A stretch of DNA of 60,451 bases from Catenulispora pinistramenti (GTDB taxonomy: Bacteria > Actinomycetota > Actinomycetes > Streptomycetales > Catenulisporaceae), in NCBI RefSeq assembly GCF_018274385.1, contig NZ_JAAFYZ010000039.1:1-60451 (forward strand), given 5' to 3'. The notes beneath the pieces were generated by a model. The model had not been told where the DNA came from. It saw only the letters and a program-made list of their open reading frames with translations, and did not search any database. Shown in pieces: positions 17,161-25,183 of this stretch; the first letter of the stretch is position 1; each line of letters starts with the position of its first letter. The translations under genes were made by a program, and so were the position numbers.

Positions 17161-17188
17161 ATGAAAACCCGTTTTCATTCACTGAAAC
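17161..17188. promoter_or_regulatory. Perfect palindrome ATGAAAAC-CC-GTTTTCAT with overlapping GTTTTCA/TGAAAC repeat
   Basis: 17161-17178 is a perfect 8-2-8 inverted repeat. An overlapping GTTTTCA...TGAAAC repeat extends to 17188. The first element closely matches the KdgR-type IclR operator of other bacteria (AATGAAA...TTTCATT). It lies 30-55 bases upstream of the GTG start of the first Tat-exported protein, where it would act as a repressor site. Confidence 0.65.
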
Positions 17189-17215
17189 ACTCCCCTTCCT
17201 GAGCCGGAGGCCACC

Positions 17216-18781
17216 GTGAGCGGTCTGAACAGACGGTCGTTCATCAAGATCGGCGGGGCCGCGGCGCCCGGCGCGGTGCTGCTCGGCGCCGGGCGCGCCG
17301 AAGCCGCCGCGGCGCCCGCGAAGCCCGGACAGCGACCGGCGCCCAAGCCCTTCGCCGGCGCCGCGGGCACGCCGGGCACCGCGCGCCGCAAGTTCGTGGA
17401 GTACGGCTGGGACGTGCCCGGCCCGGTCTACCTGCGCGACCACATCCAGGCGATGGAGCAGATGCCGCTGGACGGCGTCGCCTTCAACCTCTACGAGAAC
17501 CCGGCCCTGTCCGGCGGCACGGGGGCGACCAAGCTGGTCAACCCGCTCGACCCCACCCCGCTGACCGCCGCCGGCATCCAGCTCGACGTGCTGTCGGCGA
17601 TCGGCTGGCAGACCTTCACCGACAACTTCCTGGTCCTCACCGCGGGCCGGCCGCCGGCGACCCCGATGAACTGGTTCGACGACACGCAGTGGACGGCGAT
17701 CCAGGCCAACCTGGGGCTGCTGGGCCAGGCCGTCCAGGCCTCCGGCGCGGTCGGCGTCTTCCTGGACCCGGAGAACTCGGCGGGTAACGTCGCCTGGCAG
17801 TACAACGCCACGCTCTTCCCCGATAACACCTTCGAGCAGGCGCAGGCCCAGGTACGCATGCGCGGCGGGCAGTTCATGTCCGCCCTCCAGGCGGCCCGGC
17901 CGGACATCAAGGTGCTGATCCTGCACATGTCCGTGCTGCTCCGGTACCTGACCCCGCAGTACCAGGCGTTCCTCGGCGGCCAGCTGTCCAGCAACCCCTA
18001 CGCGCTCTTCCTGTCCTTCGTGGACGGGATGCTCGACGCGCGCGGCCCCCAGGCGACGATCCACGACGGCAGCGAGACCGACTACTGGTTCGACGAGAGC
18101 ACGCTGTGGGTCTACGACGCGCAGTACCAGCGCGGCGGCTGGTTCGCGGTGTCGCCGGAGAACCGGTGTAAGTGGGCGGAGAACGTGCTGGCCTCCACGG
18201 TCTACCTGGACCTCACGCTCGGCCACGCGTCACCGAACATCGCCGCCGTCTACGGCTGCTACAAGACCTACGCACAGAGCGATTTCCAGCAGTGGTACGA
18301 GCACAACCTCTACCACGCGGCGCTCAAGAGCAGCGAATACGTGTGGCTCTACAGCGAGAAGATGAGCTGGTGGTCCGGCACCGCCTTCGCCGGCGCCGCG
18401 GACGGCGTCCGCGCCGTGCAGGCCAAGCTCCAGCAGGGCGAGGCGCTGGGCTATGACATGTCGAAGTACCTGAGCTACCCCGACCACCGCGACACCGCGG
18501 CGACCTTCACGACCTCGCCTTCGCTGGTGTTGAGCGGACCGGCCAACGGCGCCCAGGTGGCGGCGGGCAGCGCGGTCGTCGTCACCGCCGTCGCCTCGGA
18601 CCCCGCCTCGGTCGAGCGCGTGGAGTTCTACCACAACGGCCAGCGGATCGACTACTCCACGACGCCGCCGAACATCGCCGCCGTCTGTGCCGAGCCCGGC
18701 CCGCACACCCTGCTGGCCCGCGCGTTCCTCGCCGCGGGCGGACACGTGACCTCGAACCCGATCATCATCCAAGCCGCCTGA
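17216..18781 (+). CDS. Tat-exported protein of unknown function with C-terminal Ig-like domain
   Basis: A 521-residue protein from GTG 17216 (GGAGG upstream). The N-terminus MSGLNRRSFIKIGGAAAPG is a twin-arginine signal, so a folded, perhaps cofactor-bearing, protein is exported. The core has barrel-like segments (FVEYGWDVPGPVYLRDHI, GAVGVFLDPENSAGNVAWQY, KVLILHMSVLL, TDYWFDESTLWVYDA) suggesting a TIM barrel glycosidase fold, although I recognise no GH family. Residues from about 435 (SLVLSGPANGAQVAAGSAV, VERVEFYHNGQRI) form a bacterial Ig-like domain. The next exported protein starts 20 bases on. Probably attacks an extracellular polymer. Confidence 0.7.
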   Translation: MSGLNRRSFIKIGGAAAPGAVLLGAGRAEAAAAPAKPGQRPAPKPFAGAAGTPGTARRKFVEYGWDVPGPVYLRDHIQAMEQMPLDGVAFNLYENPALSGGTGATKLVNPLDPTPLTAAGIQLDVLSAIGWQTFTDNFLVLTAGRPPATPMNWFDDTQWTAIQANLGLLGQAVQASGAVGVFLDPENSAGNVAWQYNATLFPDNTFEQAQAQVRMRGGQFMSALQAARPDIKVLILHMSVLLRYLTPQYQAFLGGQLSSNPYALFLSFVDGMLDARGPQATIHDGSETDYWFDESTLWVYDAQYQRGGWFAVSPENRCKWAENVLASTVYLDLTLGHASPNIAAVYGCYKTYAQSDFQQWYEHNLYHAALKSSEYVWLYSEKMSWWSGTAFAGAADGVRAVQAKLQQGEALGYDMSKYLSYPDHRDTAATFTTSPSLVLSGPANGAQVAAGSAVVVTAVASDPASVERVEFYHNGQRIDYSTTPPNIAAVCAEPGPHTLLARAFLAAGGHVTSNPIIIQAA

Positions 18782-18801
18782 CCGAACCGGAGGACGATCC
18801 G

Positions 18802-20631
18802 ATGTCGGCACACTCCCAGGACCATAGTCTCGGCCCCAAGCGACGAAGCTTTCTCCAACTCTCCGCGGCGGCCGTCGTCGCCGCGGGACTGCCCATCGCG
18901 GCCGGCGGCCGGGCTCACGCCGACGGCGGCCCGACCTTCACAGCGGTCTTCACCCCCTCCGACCCGACCAGCGGAATCCAAGCCGCGCTGGACGCCGCGG
19001 CGGCCTCCGGCGGCACCGCGGCCACCGTCGTCATCCCCGACGTGGGCCAGAACTGGGTCACCGACCCGCTGCTCATCGACCACACGCCGATCAGCAACGG
19101 AGCCCTCAAACTCACGGTCCTGTTCCAGCCCGGCGTGACAGTGCAGGCCCGGCCCGGGGCCTACCCCGACGCCCAGTGCCTGCTCACCATCGACGGCGGG
19201 AACGCCGCGCGGTCGACGACGGCGAACCGCGGCTTCGGGATCGTCGGCGTCACCCTCAGCGGCTACGGGGCGACGCTGGCGATGAACAAGAGCGAGTACA
19301 CGACCGGGGAGCAGCGGCACGTCATCAAGCTCGTGAGTGCGGGCGACATCTGGATCGAGGGGCTCACGCTGCGGGACTCCGGCGGCGACGGGATCGCCGT
19401 CACCGCGACCAAGGGCAACTACGCCGTGAACGGCTACTGCGGCAACGTCACGGTCGTCAACGTGCACTGCGACAACAACCGGCGCAACGGCATGAGCGTC
19501 AACTCGTGCGACGGCATGACCGTCTCGGGCAGCGCGTTCACCAACTCCAACGGCACCGGACCGTCGGCGGGCATCGACTTCGAGCCGGACCAGCCGCTTC
19601 CCGCCCTGAAGCCGCCCTCGCCCTACACCCAGCCGGTCTACAACCGGCTGGCCAACATCACGGTCACCGACTGCTTCATGGGCGGCAACGTCAACTCCGG
19701 GGTGCTGGTCCAGTCCGCCTGGCTCACCGGCGCGCCGACCACCAGCCCGATCGGCATCACGCTGGACCGCATCCTGATCGGCCCGCAGCAGGCGGCCGCC
19801 GGGCAGGACGCGCCCGAGCCGAGCTTCATGTATGCCGGTCCCGGCGACCAGGGCAAGGACCCCGGCGGGGCCGTGACCCTCAGCAACTCCCTGATCCGCA
19901 CCTCGCCGAACTCCGGGAGCATCCTGGTCGCCCACAGCTGGTCCGGCGGCGTCGATCCCAACGGCGGGGTGCAGCCGCCGACCGGCACCAAGCTCAAGCT
20001 GACGAACACCGCGAGCCTGGACCTCGGCAACGCGGCCGGCACGTACAAGCCGTTCACCTTGCAGGCGGACGGATTCAGCGGTGCGGCTCCGGTCAGCGAG
20101 TACGGCGGCGTGGTGTTCTCGAACTTCCTGATGGTCACCGACCAGGCACCGCCGTTCATGCAGGCCATCGACGACACCACGGCGCACTCGACGCTCGCGA
20201 ACCTGAGCGGCACGCTGACGGTGGTCGACCCGAGCGGCGTCTCCACCAGCCTGGGGTCGAGCCCGCGCAACATCACCTTCGCCATCACGCACATGCCCGC
20301 GCTGCCCGCCGCGACCGTCTCGGTGGCCGCCTCCGCGGCCACGGTCGCGGCCGGAGCGCCGATCCAGCTCACCTTCACCAGGGCGAGCGCCGATGTCAGC
20401 GCGCCGCTGCCGGTGAGCTACGCGGTCGGCGGGACGGCCGGGCAGCGCTACGACTTCGACGGGCTGCCGGGAGCCGCGGTGATCCCGGCCGGGCAGTCCT
20501 CGGTCACCGTGTCGTTCGGCACGCGCCGTCCCGACACCGGTACCGACACCCGGACCGTGAGTGTCACGATCCAGCCGGACTCGTCCTACACGGTGGGCTC
20601 GCCCGCCGCCGCGACGATCTCGATCACCTGA
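18802..20631 (+). CDS. Tat-exported right-handed beta-helix protein (pectate-lyase-like) with Calx-beta-like C-terminus
   Basis: A 609-residue protein with the twin-arginine signal KRRSFLQLSAAAVVAAGLP and a likely cleavage after AHA. Successive strands such as IWIEGLTLRDSGGDGIAVTA, GNVTVVNVHCDNNRRNGMSV and CDGMTVSGSAFTNSNGTG are rungs of a parallel beta helix of the pectate lyase_3/GH28 type. The last 110 residues (AAGAPIQLTFTRASADVSAP, VIPAGQSSVTVSFGTRRPDT) resemble a Calx-beta/cadherin-like domain. Likely an extracellular polysaccharide lyase or hydrolase, co-transcribed with the preceding Tat protein. Substrate not deducible. Confidence 0.8.
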   Translation: MSAHSQDHSLGPKRRSFLQLSAAAVVAAGLPIAAGGRAHADGGPTFTAVFTPSDPTSGIQAALDAAAASGGTAATVVIPDVGQNWVTDPLLIDHTPISNGALKLTVLFQPGVTVQARPGAYPDAQCLLTIDGGNAARSTTANRGFGIVGVTLSGYGATLAMNKSEYTTGEQRHVIKLVSAGDIWIEGLTLRDSGGDGIAVTATKGNYAVNGYCGNVTVVNVHCDNNRRNGMSVNSCDGMTVSGSAFTNSNGTGPSAGIDFEPDQPLPALKPPSPYTQPVYNRLANITVTDCFMGGNVNSGVLVQSAWLTGAPTTSPIGITLDRILIGPQQAAAGQDAPEPSFMYAGPGDQGKDPGGAVTLSNSLIRTSPNSGSILVAHSWSGGVDPNGGVQPPTGTKLKLTNTASLDLGNAAGTYKPFTLQADGFSGAAPVSEYGGVVFSNFLMVTDQAPPFMQAIDDTTAHSTLANLSGTLTVVDPSGVSTSLGSSPRNITFAITHMPALPAATVSVAASAATVAAGAPIQLTFTRASADVSAPLPVSYAVGGTAGQRYDFDGLPGAAVIPAGQSSVTVSFGTRRPDTGTDTRTVSVTIQPDSSYTVGSPAAATISIT

Positions 20632-20709
20632 GTCCGACCATCTGAGTCCGACCATCTGAGTCCGATCACCTGAGTCCGATCACCTGAGTCCGATCAGCCG
20701 AGTCTGATC
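20626..20709 (+). repeat. Six tandem 14-bp repeats (consensus acctgagtccgatc)
   Basis: Six back-to-back 14-base units fill most of the gap between the beta-helix gene and the ceramidase-like gene. Copies 1-5 differ at one or two positions and copy 6 is more diverged (agccgagtctgatc). The first unit includes the stop codon of the beta-helix gene. It could be slippage-derived filler or a multi-site binding array before the next gene; nothing in the sequence decides between these. Confidence 0.9.
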
Positions 20710-20735
20710 GCATCCAGAAGGAGCGCACCACCCTC

Positions 20736-22094
20736 ATGCAGGTCGCAACCTTCGTGGCCGATGTGACGCCACCGCCGGGAAGCCCGCTGTGTCTGGGGCT
20801 GGTCCCCCCGGCGGTGGCCGTCACGGACGCGCTGACCTGCCGGGGCGTGATCCTGCTCGGCTCCGGTCCGCCGCTGGTGCTGTGCGCGCTGGACTGGGCC
20901 GGGGTGGCCGGCGAGGGGCACGACGCCTGGCGGGCCGTGCTGGCCGAGGCGGCCGGGACCACGCCGGACCGGGTCGCGGTGCACGCGCTGCACCAGCACG
21001 ACGCGCCCGGCTCCGATCCCGGCGCCGAAGCCATCATGGCCGCGCACGGTCTGCCGGGTCGCGGTCACGACACTGATTTCGTGGACGCGGCGCTGCTGCG
21101 CGTGCGGGCCGCGGTGCGGGCGGCGCTCGGCCACCCGGCCGAGGTCACCCACGTCGGGACCGGTGCGGCGCGCGTGCACCGGGTGGCCTCGACGCGGCGG
21201 GTGCTCGGCGCGGACGGCACGGTCGCGCACGTGCGCTACAGCAGCACCGCCGAGCCGCACGTCCGCGCCGCCCCCGAAGGTCTCATCGATCCGGACGCCC
21301 AGGTGATCAGCCTGTGGAACGGCGAGGTGCTGCTCGCGGCGCTGACCTACTACGCGACCCATCCGCAGAGCCACTACAGCGAACGCCTCGTCACCCACGA
21401 CTTCGTCGGGATGGCCCGCGACCGCGTGCAGGCGGCGCATCCGCGGGCGGTGTTCGTCCACTTCTGTGGCGCCGCGGGCAACATCACCGCGGGCAAATAC
21501 AACGACGGGAGCCCGGCCAACCGCCCGGTGCTGGCCGGGCGGTTGGCAGACGGCCTGGCGGCGGCTCTGGAGGCGTCGGCCGCGAACCGAGTGCCCGCCG
21601 CTGACGCGGACCTCGACTGGCAGACGCGGTCGATCGCGCTGCCGCTGGCGCCGCATCTGGCCGACGGGGGTGCGCTGGCGGCCTTCGAGCAGCGGCCTGA
21701 CTTCACCGCCGCTCGTGATCTGGCGTGGAGCCGGCGCTGCGCGGCCGGGAGCACGATCGACGTGGGCTGCCTGCGGCTGGGACCGGCGCGGGTGCTGCAC
21801 CTGCCGGGGGAGTTGTTCGTGGAGTACCAGCTGTTCGCCAAGGCGCTGCGCCCCGACCTGTTCGTCGCGCTGGCCGCGTATGGCGACTACGGCCCCGGCT
21901 ACATCGGCACAACGCATTCCTACAGTCAGGGCGGCTATGAGACCGGGCCGCCGTCGCGGGTCGCGCCGACGTCGGAGGCTATCGTGATCAAGGCGATCGG
22001 TGATTTGCTCGATGCCGATCCGACCGAGGGCGAGCAGCCCTCGGCGATGGCCGCGCGCGCACCGCGGCTGGAAAGTGGTGGGCCATGCTGCTGA
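20736..22094 (+). CDS. Neutral/alkaline ceramidase-like hydrolase
   Basis: A 452-residue protein without a signal peptide. VHALHQHDAPGSDPG corresponds to the HxHxxPG zinc-ligand region of neutral ceramidases. LTYYATHPQSHYSE supplies a further His, and VFVHFCGAAGNITAGKYND resembles the conserved G-x-x-G-N/D segment of the family. The usual C-terminal Ig-like domain is absent, and 452 residues is short compared with 650-700 for true ceramidases, so this is an N-terminal-domain-only member. Such proteins hydrolyse amide bonds of N-acyl compounds. Located with a D-aminoacylase and transglutaminase-fold protein, it may deacylate a sugar or amino derivative. Confidence 0.75.
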   Translation: MQVATFVADVTPPPGSPLCLGLVPPAVAVTDALTCRGVILLGSGPPLVLCALDWAGVAGEGHDAWRAVLAEAAGTTPDRVAVHALHQHDAPGSDPGAEAIMAAHGLPGRGHDTDFVDAALLRVRAAVRAALGHPAEVTHVGTGAARVHRVASTRRVLGADGTVAHVRYSSTAEPHVRAAPEGLIDPDAQVISLWNGEVLLAALTYYATHPQSHYSERLVTHDFVGMARDRVQAAHPRAVFVHFCGAAGNITAGKYNDGSPANRPVLAGRLADGLAAALEASAANRVPAADADLDWQTRSIALPLAPHLADGGALAAFEQRPDFTAARDLAWSRRCAAGSTIDVGCLRLGPARVLHLPGELFVEYQLFAKALRPDLFVALAAYGDYGPGYIGTTHSYSQGGYETGPPSRVAPTSEAIVIKAIGDLLDADPTEGEQPSAMAARAPRLESGGPCC

Positions 22095-22870
22095 GCGACT
22101 ACATCGCGCGGGGCTTCCCCGGCGGCCTGGATGCGGCGATCGCCGCGGTCGGGGTCGGCGGCGTCGACCGGATTCAGGCGCAGTGCCAGCTGCGGTACTG
22201 CCCCGAGACGGACGGTGCCCTGTATCCGCCGGAGCCACAGCATCAAATTTTGAAGTACGAGCCCGGCTCGCGTCCCGTCCTGGAGGCGATCGCGGCGACG
22301 CTCGGCGGCGGCACGGCACGGGAGCGGGCCCAGGCCGCGATGCGGTGGGTCAACGAGCACGTCGTCCATCCGCACCACGTGGACGAACGCGTGCCGCCGG
22401 ACCGGGCCCTGTCCGAGGAGGACATCGTCGCCTCCGGCGCCGGCTGGTGCAACGAGCAGGCCAGGGTGCTGATTTCCTTGTGCGAGGTCGGCGGGGTCGC
22501 CGGTCGTCTGTGCTTCGTCTACCACGACAATCTCCGCTGCGGACACACCGCGGTCGAACTCGGCCTCGACGGCCGCTGGGCCTTCTTCGACCCGACTTTC
22601 GATGTCTCGGTGGAACTGCCGGACGGACGGCTCGCCGAGGCGCGCGAACTGTCCGGCGCCAGCCGCGCCCTGGCGCATCAGGCCTATCGGGAGCCGCTCG
22701 CCGAGTACTACGAGTGCTGCCGGCCGTGGGTCGAGGACGAGCCCGGCTGGGGGTCCGCCGACCGGCCGAGCGTGGAGGCCGGCGGCGACCTGTTGGCCTA
22801 CCTCGGCTTCACCCACTACCTCATCGACGGCGTCACCCGCCGGGACCGCCGAGCGACCACCGGGCAGTGA
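22085..22870 (+). CDS. Transglutaminase-like cysteine protease-fold protein
   Basis: A 261-residue cytoplasmic protein starting inside the previous gene (10-base overlap). SGAGWCNEQARVLISL holds the catalytic Cys, LRCGHTAVELGL the His and WAFFDPTFDVSV the Asp, in the order expected for the transglutaminase core (PF01841 type). Bacterial proteins of this type usually hydrolyse amides or peptides rather than cross-link. Overlap with the ceramidase-like gene implies co-translation and a shared substrate. It ends four bases before the convergent SDR stop, leaving no room for a terminator. Confidence 0.8.
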   Translation: MLLSDYIARGFPGGLDAAIAAVGVGGVDRIQAQCQLRYCPETDGALYPPEPQHQILKYEPGSRPVLEAIAATLGGGTARERAQAAMRWVNEHVVHPHHVDERVPPDRALSEEDIVASGAGWCNEQARVLISLCEVGGVAGRLCFVYHDNLRCGHTAVELGLDGRWAFFDPTFDVSVELPDGRLAEARELSGASRALAHQAYREPLAEYYECCRPWVEDEPGWGSADRPSVEAGGDLLAYLGFTHYLIDGVTRRDRRATTGQ

Positions 22871-22874
22871 ACGG

Positions 22875-23591
22875 CTACAGCGCGATGAGGCCGCCGCCGA
22901 CCTCGATGACCTGACCGGTCACCGCCGAGGCACCGTCGGAGAGCAGGAACCTGACGCACCCGACCAGATCGTCCGGCGCCAGGCGGCGCTGGACCGCCTG
23001 GCGGGCCAGGACGTCCGCGTCCAGCTGCTCCTGGGTCCGCCCGCCCAGGCCCTCGGTCTCGCTCTCGGTGCGGATGGCGCCGGGGGAGACCGCGTTCACC
23101 GTGATGCCGTACGGGCCCAGGCTCCGCGCGAGGGAGCCGGTCAGGCCGGTGAGTGCCGCCTTGGCCGCGACGTAGGCCGGACCCGACGGGCCGCCCATCC
23201 GCACGGTCGCCGACGTGATGTTGACGATGCGTCCCCAGCCCCGGTCCCGCATCCCCGGCGCGAGCGCCTGGGCCAGGAGCATCGGAGCGGTCACGTTCAC
23301 CGCGAACGCGGTGTTCCACTCCTGGAGCGCGACCGCGTCCCACGCGGTGTAGGACGCGAACGCCGCGTTGTTCACGACGACGTCCACCGGACCGGCCTCG
23401 GCGGCCAGCGCCAGCACCCGGGCCGGGTCGGCGAGGTCGGCCTCGATCACCTCGGCGTTCCGGCAGCCGGCGGCGATGGCCTCGCACTCCCGCGCCGCTC
23501 CCAGGTGGTGCAGGACCAAGTCCTCCTCCGCCAGCCCGAGGGCGATGGCCGCGCCGATTCCACGGCGCGCGCCGGTGATCAGGATCCGCAT
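22875..23591 (-). CDS. Short-chain dehydrogenase/reductase (SDR)
   Basis: A 238-residue classical SDR. MRILITGARRGIGAAIALGL is the nucleotide-binding TGxxxGIG motif, VVVNNAAFAS is the NNAG equivalent, IVNITSAT has the catalytic Ser, and YVAAKAALTG is the YxxxK. The C-terminus GQVIEVGGGLIAL is standard. ATG 23591 lies one base after the stop of the M81 peptidase gene, so the two are co-transcribed leftward. The frame stays open upstream to 23966, but that part is a shadow of the peptidase. Probably reduces or oxidises a hydroxy or keto intermediate. Confidence 0.92.
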   Translation of the reverse strand: MRILITGARRGIGAAIALGLAEEDLVLHHLGAARECEAIAAGCRNAEVIEADLADPARVLALAAEAGPVDVVVNNAAFASYTAWDAVALQEWNTAFAVNVTAPMLLAQALAPGMRDRGWGRIVNITSATVRMGGPSGPAYVAAKAALTGLTGSLARSLGPYGITVNAVSPGAIRTESETEGLGGRTQEQLDADVLARQAVQRRLAPDDLVGCVRFLLSDGASAVTGQVIEVGGGLIAL

Positions 23592-23592
23592 A

Positions 23593-25092
23593 TCAGTGTC
23601 CGTCCTCGACGAGGGGCGGGAAGGGCAGGAAAGGGAGGTCGTCGCGGCCGACGCTTTCCAGCGGGTGCATCGGCGCGGGCCGCGAGCGGTACGGGAGTTG
23701 TGCCAGATCCGCCGGGCAGTAGCCGGGGGTGCCGACGTACACGGCCTTGCGGGCGTAGCCGCCGAAGCCGGACTTCCAGGCGATCGCGCCCTTCGCCACC
23801 AGGAAGGCGGCCTCCTCGGGGACGATGCCGACGGCCCGCAGGTGGTCGTCGTCGAAGGGCGCGACCCGGTTCTCGGTGAGCACCGCCTTCCCGAACCCGG
23901 TCTCGACCACGGCCACCCGGCCCATGTCCACCTGCTGACCGCGCATGTAGGCACCGGCCCTGGCATAGGTCACCGGCCCGCGCCGGTCGACCCGGCCGCG
24001 GACCGTGATCGGTGGGCCCATGAGGTCGGCGCTGTGGCCGCCGATCCGCAGCTCCAGCCGTTCTCCGGGCGAGGCGTGGGCGGCCGCGACGGCTGCCGGG
24101 TCCCACAGCACCGCGACCGCGTCGGTCGCGCCTTGCCGGGCCAACGCGTGCAGGACCGCCGTGCCGTCGCCGGGTGCGCCGCCGCCGACGTTGTCGGCCA
24201 CGTCCACCAGGACCACCGGGCCCGAGCCCGAGCCCGGTCCCTTCGACCGCTCGCGCAGCGCCTCGCGCACGGCGTCGTCAGGATCGCTCAGCTCGGCGGT
24301 GAACGCGGCGCGGCGGGACCAGACCTCGGCGGCCAGGGCCCGGGCCCGTTCGGCCGCCCGGGCTTCCGCGGCCACGTAGACCGCGAAGCCGAGACGGTCG
24401 CAGTCGGCGTAGGCGAAGCCGGGAAGCGTGCTGACCGCCCAGACCCCCGGCTCGGCGCGCAGCCGGTCGGCGGCGGCCAGGATCGAGCGCATCGGCTCGG
24501 CTCGGTGCTCCTGGGTGGCGGGCGGGGTGAGCAGCGGCAGCCGCAGCAGGCTGTGGGCGACCGGCGGGTTGCGCAGCACCAGCTCGGCGGCCTCGGCGCC
24601 GCGCTCGGCCATGTCGGAGTGCGGATAGGTGCGGTAGCCGACCAGGAAATCGGCGGCGCCGGCCAGGGCCGGGCCCGGGTTCGCGTGATAGTCCAGGGTG
24701 ACGGCGATCGGGACCGGACCGACGATCGCCCGCAGGGTGCCGACGATCTCGGCCTCGGGATCGGGGTGCCCGTCGGCCATCATCGCCCCGTGCAGACTGA
24801 GCACCAGGCCGTCCAGCGGCAGCGCGGCCCGGGTGCGGACCGCCAGATCGCGCAGCATCGCCTCGAACGCCTCCCGGCGGACCGGGCCGGAGGGCAGCGC
24901 CGCGCCGAAGAACAGCGGGACCGCGCGGGGGACCGCCTCCAGCGCGCCGCCCAACTCGGTGCCGGTGCCGCGGAGCGCGTCGACCAGATCGGCGCCCGCG
25001 AAGTACTGATAGGCGCGGAACCGCGCCAGCCCGGTCGGCTCCGGGACGAAGGAGTTCGTCTCGTGCCAGATGCCGCCGATGCCGATGCGCAT
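23593..25092 (-). CDS. M81 family metallopeptidase (MlrC/microcystinase C-like)
   Basis: A 499-residue protein from ATG 25092 (GAGG eight bases upstream). The N-terminus MRIGIGGIWHETNSF carries the first His. LSLHGAMMADGHPDPEAEI, VTLDYHANPG and YRTYPHSDMAERG supply the further Asp and His metal ligands of the family. The C-terminal domain begins near VLVDVADNVGGGAPGDGT. MlrC acts on linearised microcystin fragments containing D-amino acids and Adda. Other members occur beside catabolic hydrolases with unknown substrates. Divergent from the D-aminoacylase gene and co-transcribed with the SDR, it fits breakdown of a D-amino-acid-containing compound. Confidence 0.9.
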   Translation of the reverse strand: MRIGIGGIWHETNSFVPEPTGLARFRAYQYFAGADLVDALRGTGTELGGALEAVPRAVPLFFGAALPSGPVRREAFEAMLRDLAVRTRAALPLDGLVLSLHGAMMADGHPDPEAEIVGTLRAIVGPVPIAVTLDYHANPGPALAGAADFLVGYRTYPHSDMAERGAEAAELVLRNPPVAHSLLRLPLLTPPATQEHRAEPMRSILAAADRLRAEPGVWAVSTLPGFAYADCDRLGFAVYVAAEARAAERARALAAEVWSRRAAFTAELSDPDDAVREALRERSKGPGSGSGPVVLVDVADNVGGGAPGDGTAVLHALARQGATDAVAVLWDPAAVAAAHASPGERLELRIGGHSADLMGPPITVRGRVDRRGPVTYARAGAYMRGQQVDMGRVAVVETGFGKAVLTENRVAPFDDDHLRAVGIVPEEAAFLVAKGAIAWKSGFGGYARKAVYVGTPGYCPADLAQLPYRSRPAPMHPLESVGRDDLPFLPFPPLVEDGH

Positions 25093-25183
25093 TAATGAAC
25101 CTCGCGTTCCATTTTCGTTGCCCTGATCCGCAAACCTAGTTACGCTGATCGGAATCCACAAGGGCCGAGGCGAGGGGTTCGCG
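25093..25183. promoter_or_regulatory. Divergent promoter gap with AATGAAC/GTTCCATT element
   Basis: The 91-base gap between the M81 gene (leftward) and the D-aminoacylase gene (rightward) contains AATGAAC (25094-25100) and GTTCCATT (25106-25113) as near-perfect inverted arms. This matches the operator family at 6227, 10469, 17064 and 17161, and would control both directions. Its distance to ATG 25092 is almost nil, so binding would block initiation of the M81 gene. Confidence 0.5.

Noticed and set aside
20626-20709. CRISPR-like array
   Set aside because: Units are 14 bases, contiguous without spacers, and no cas genes are nearby.
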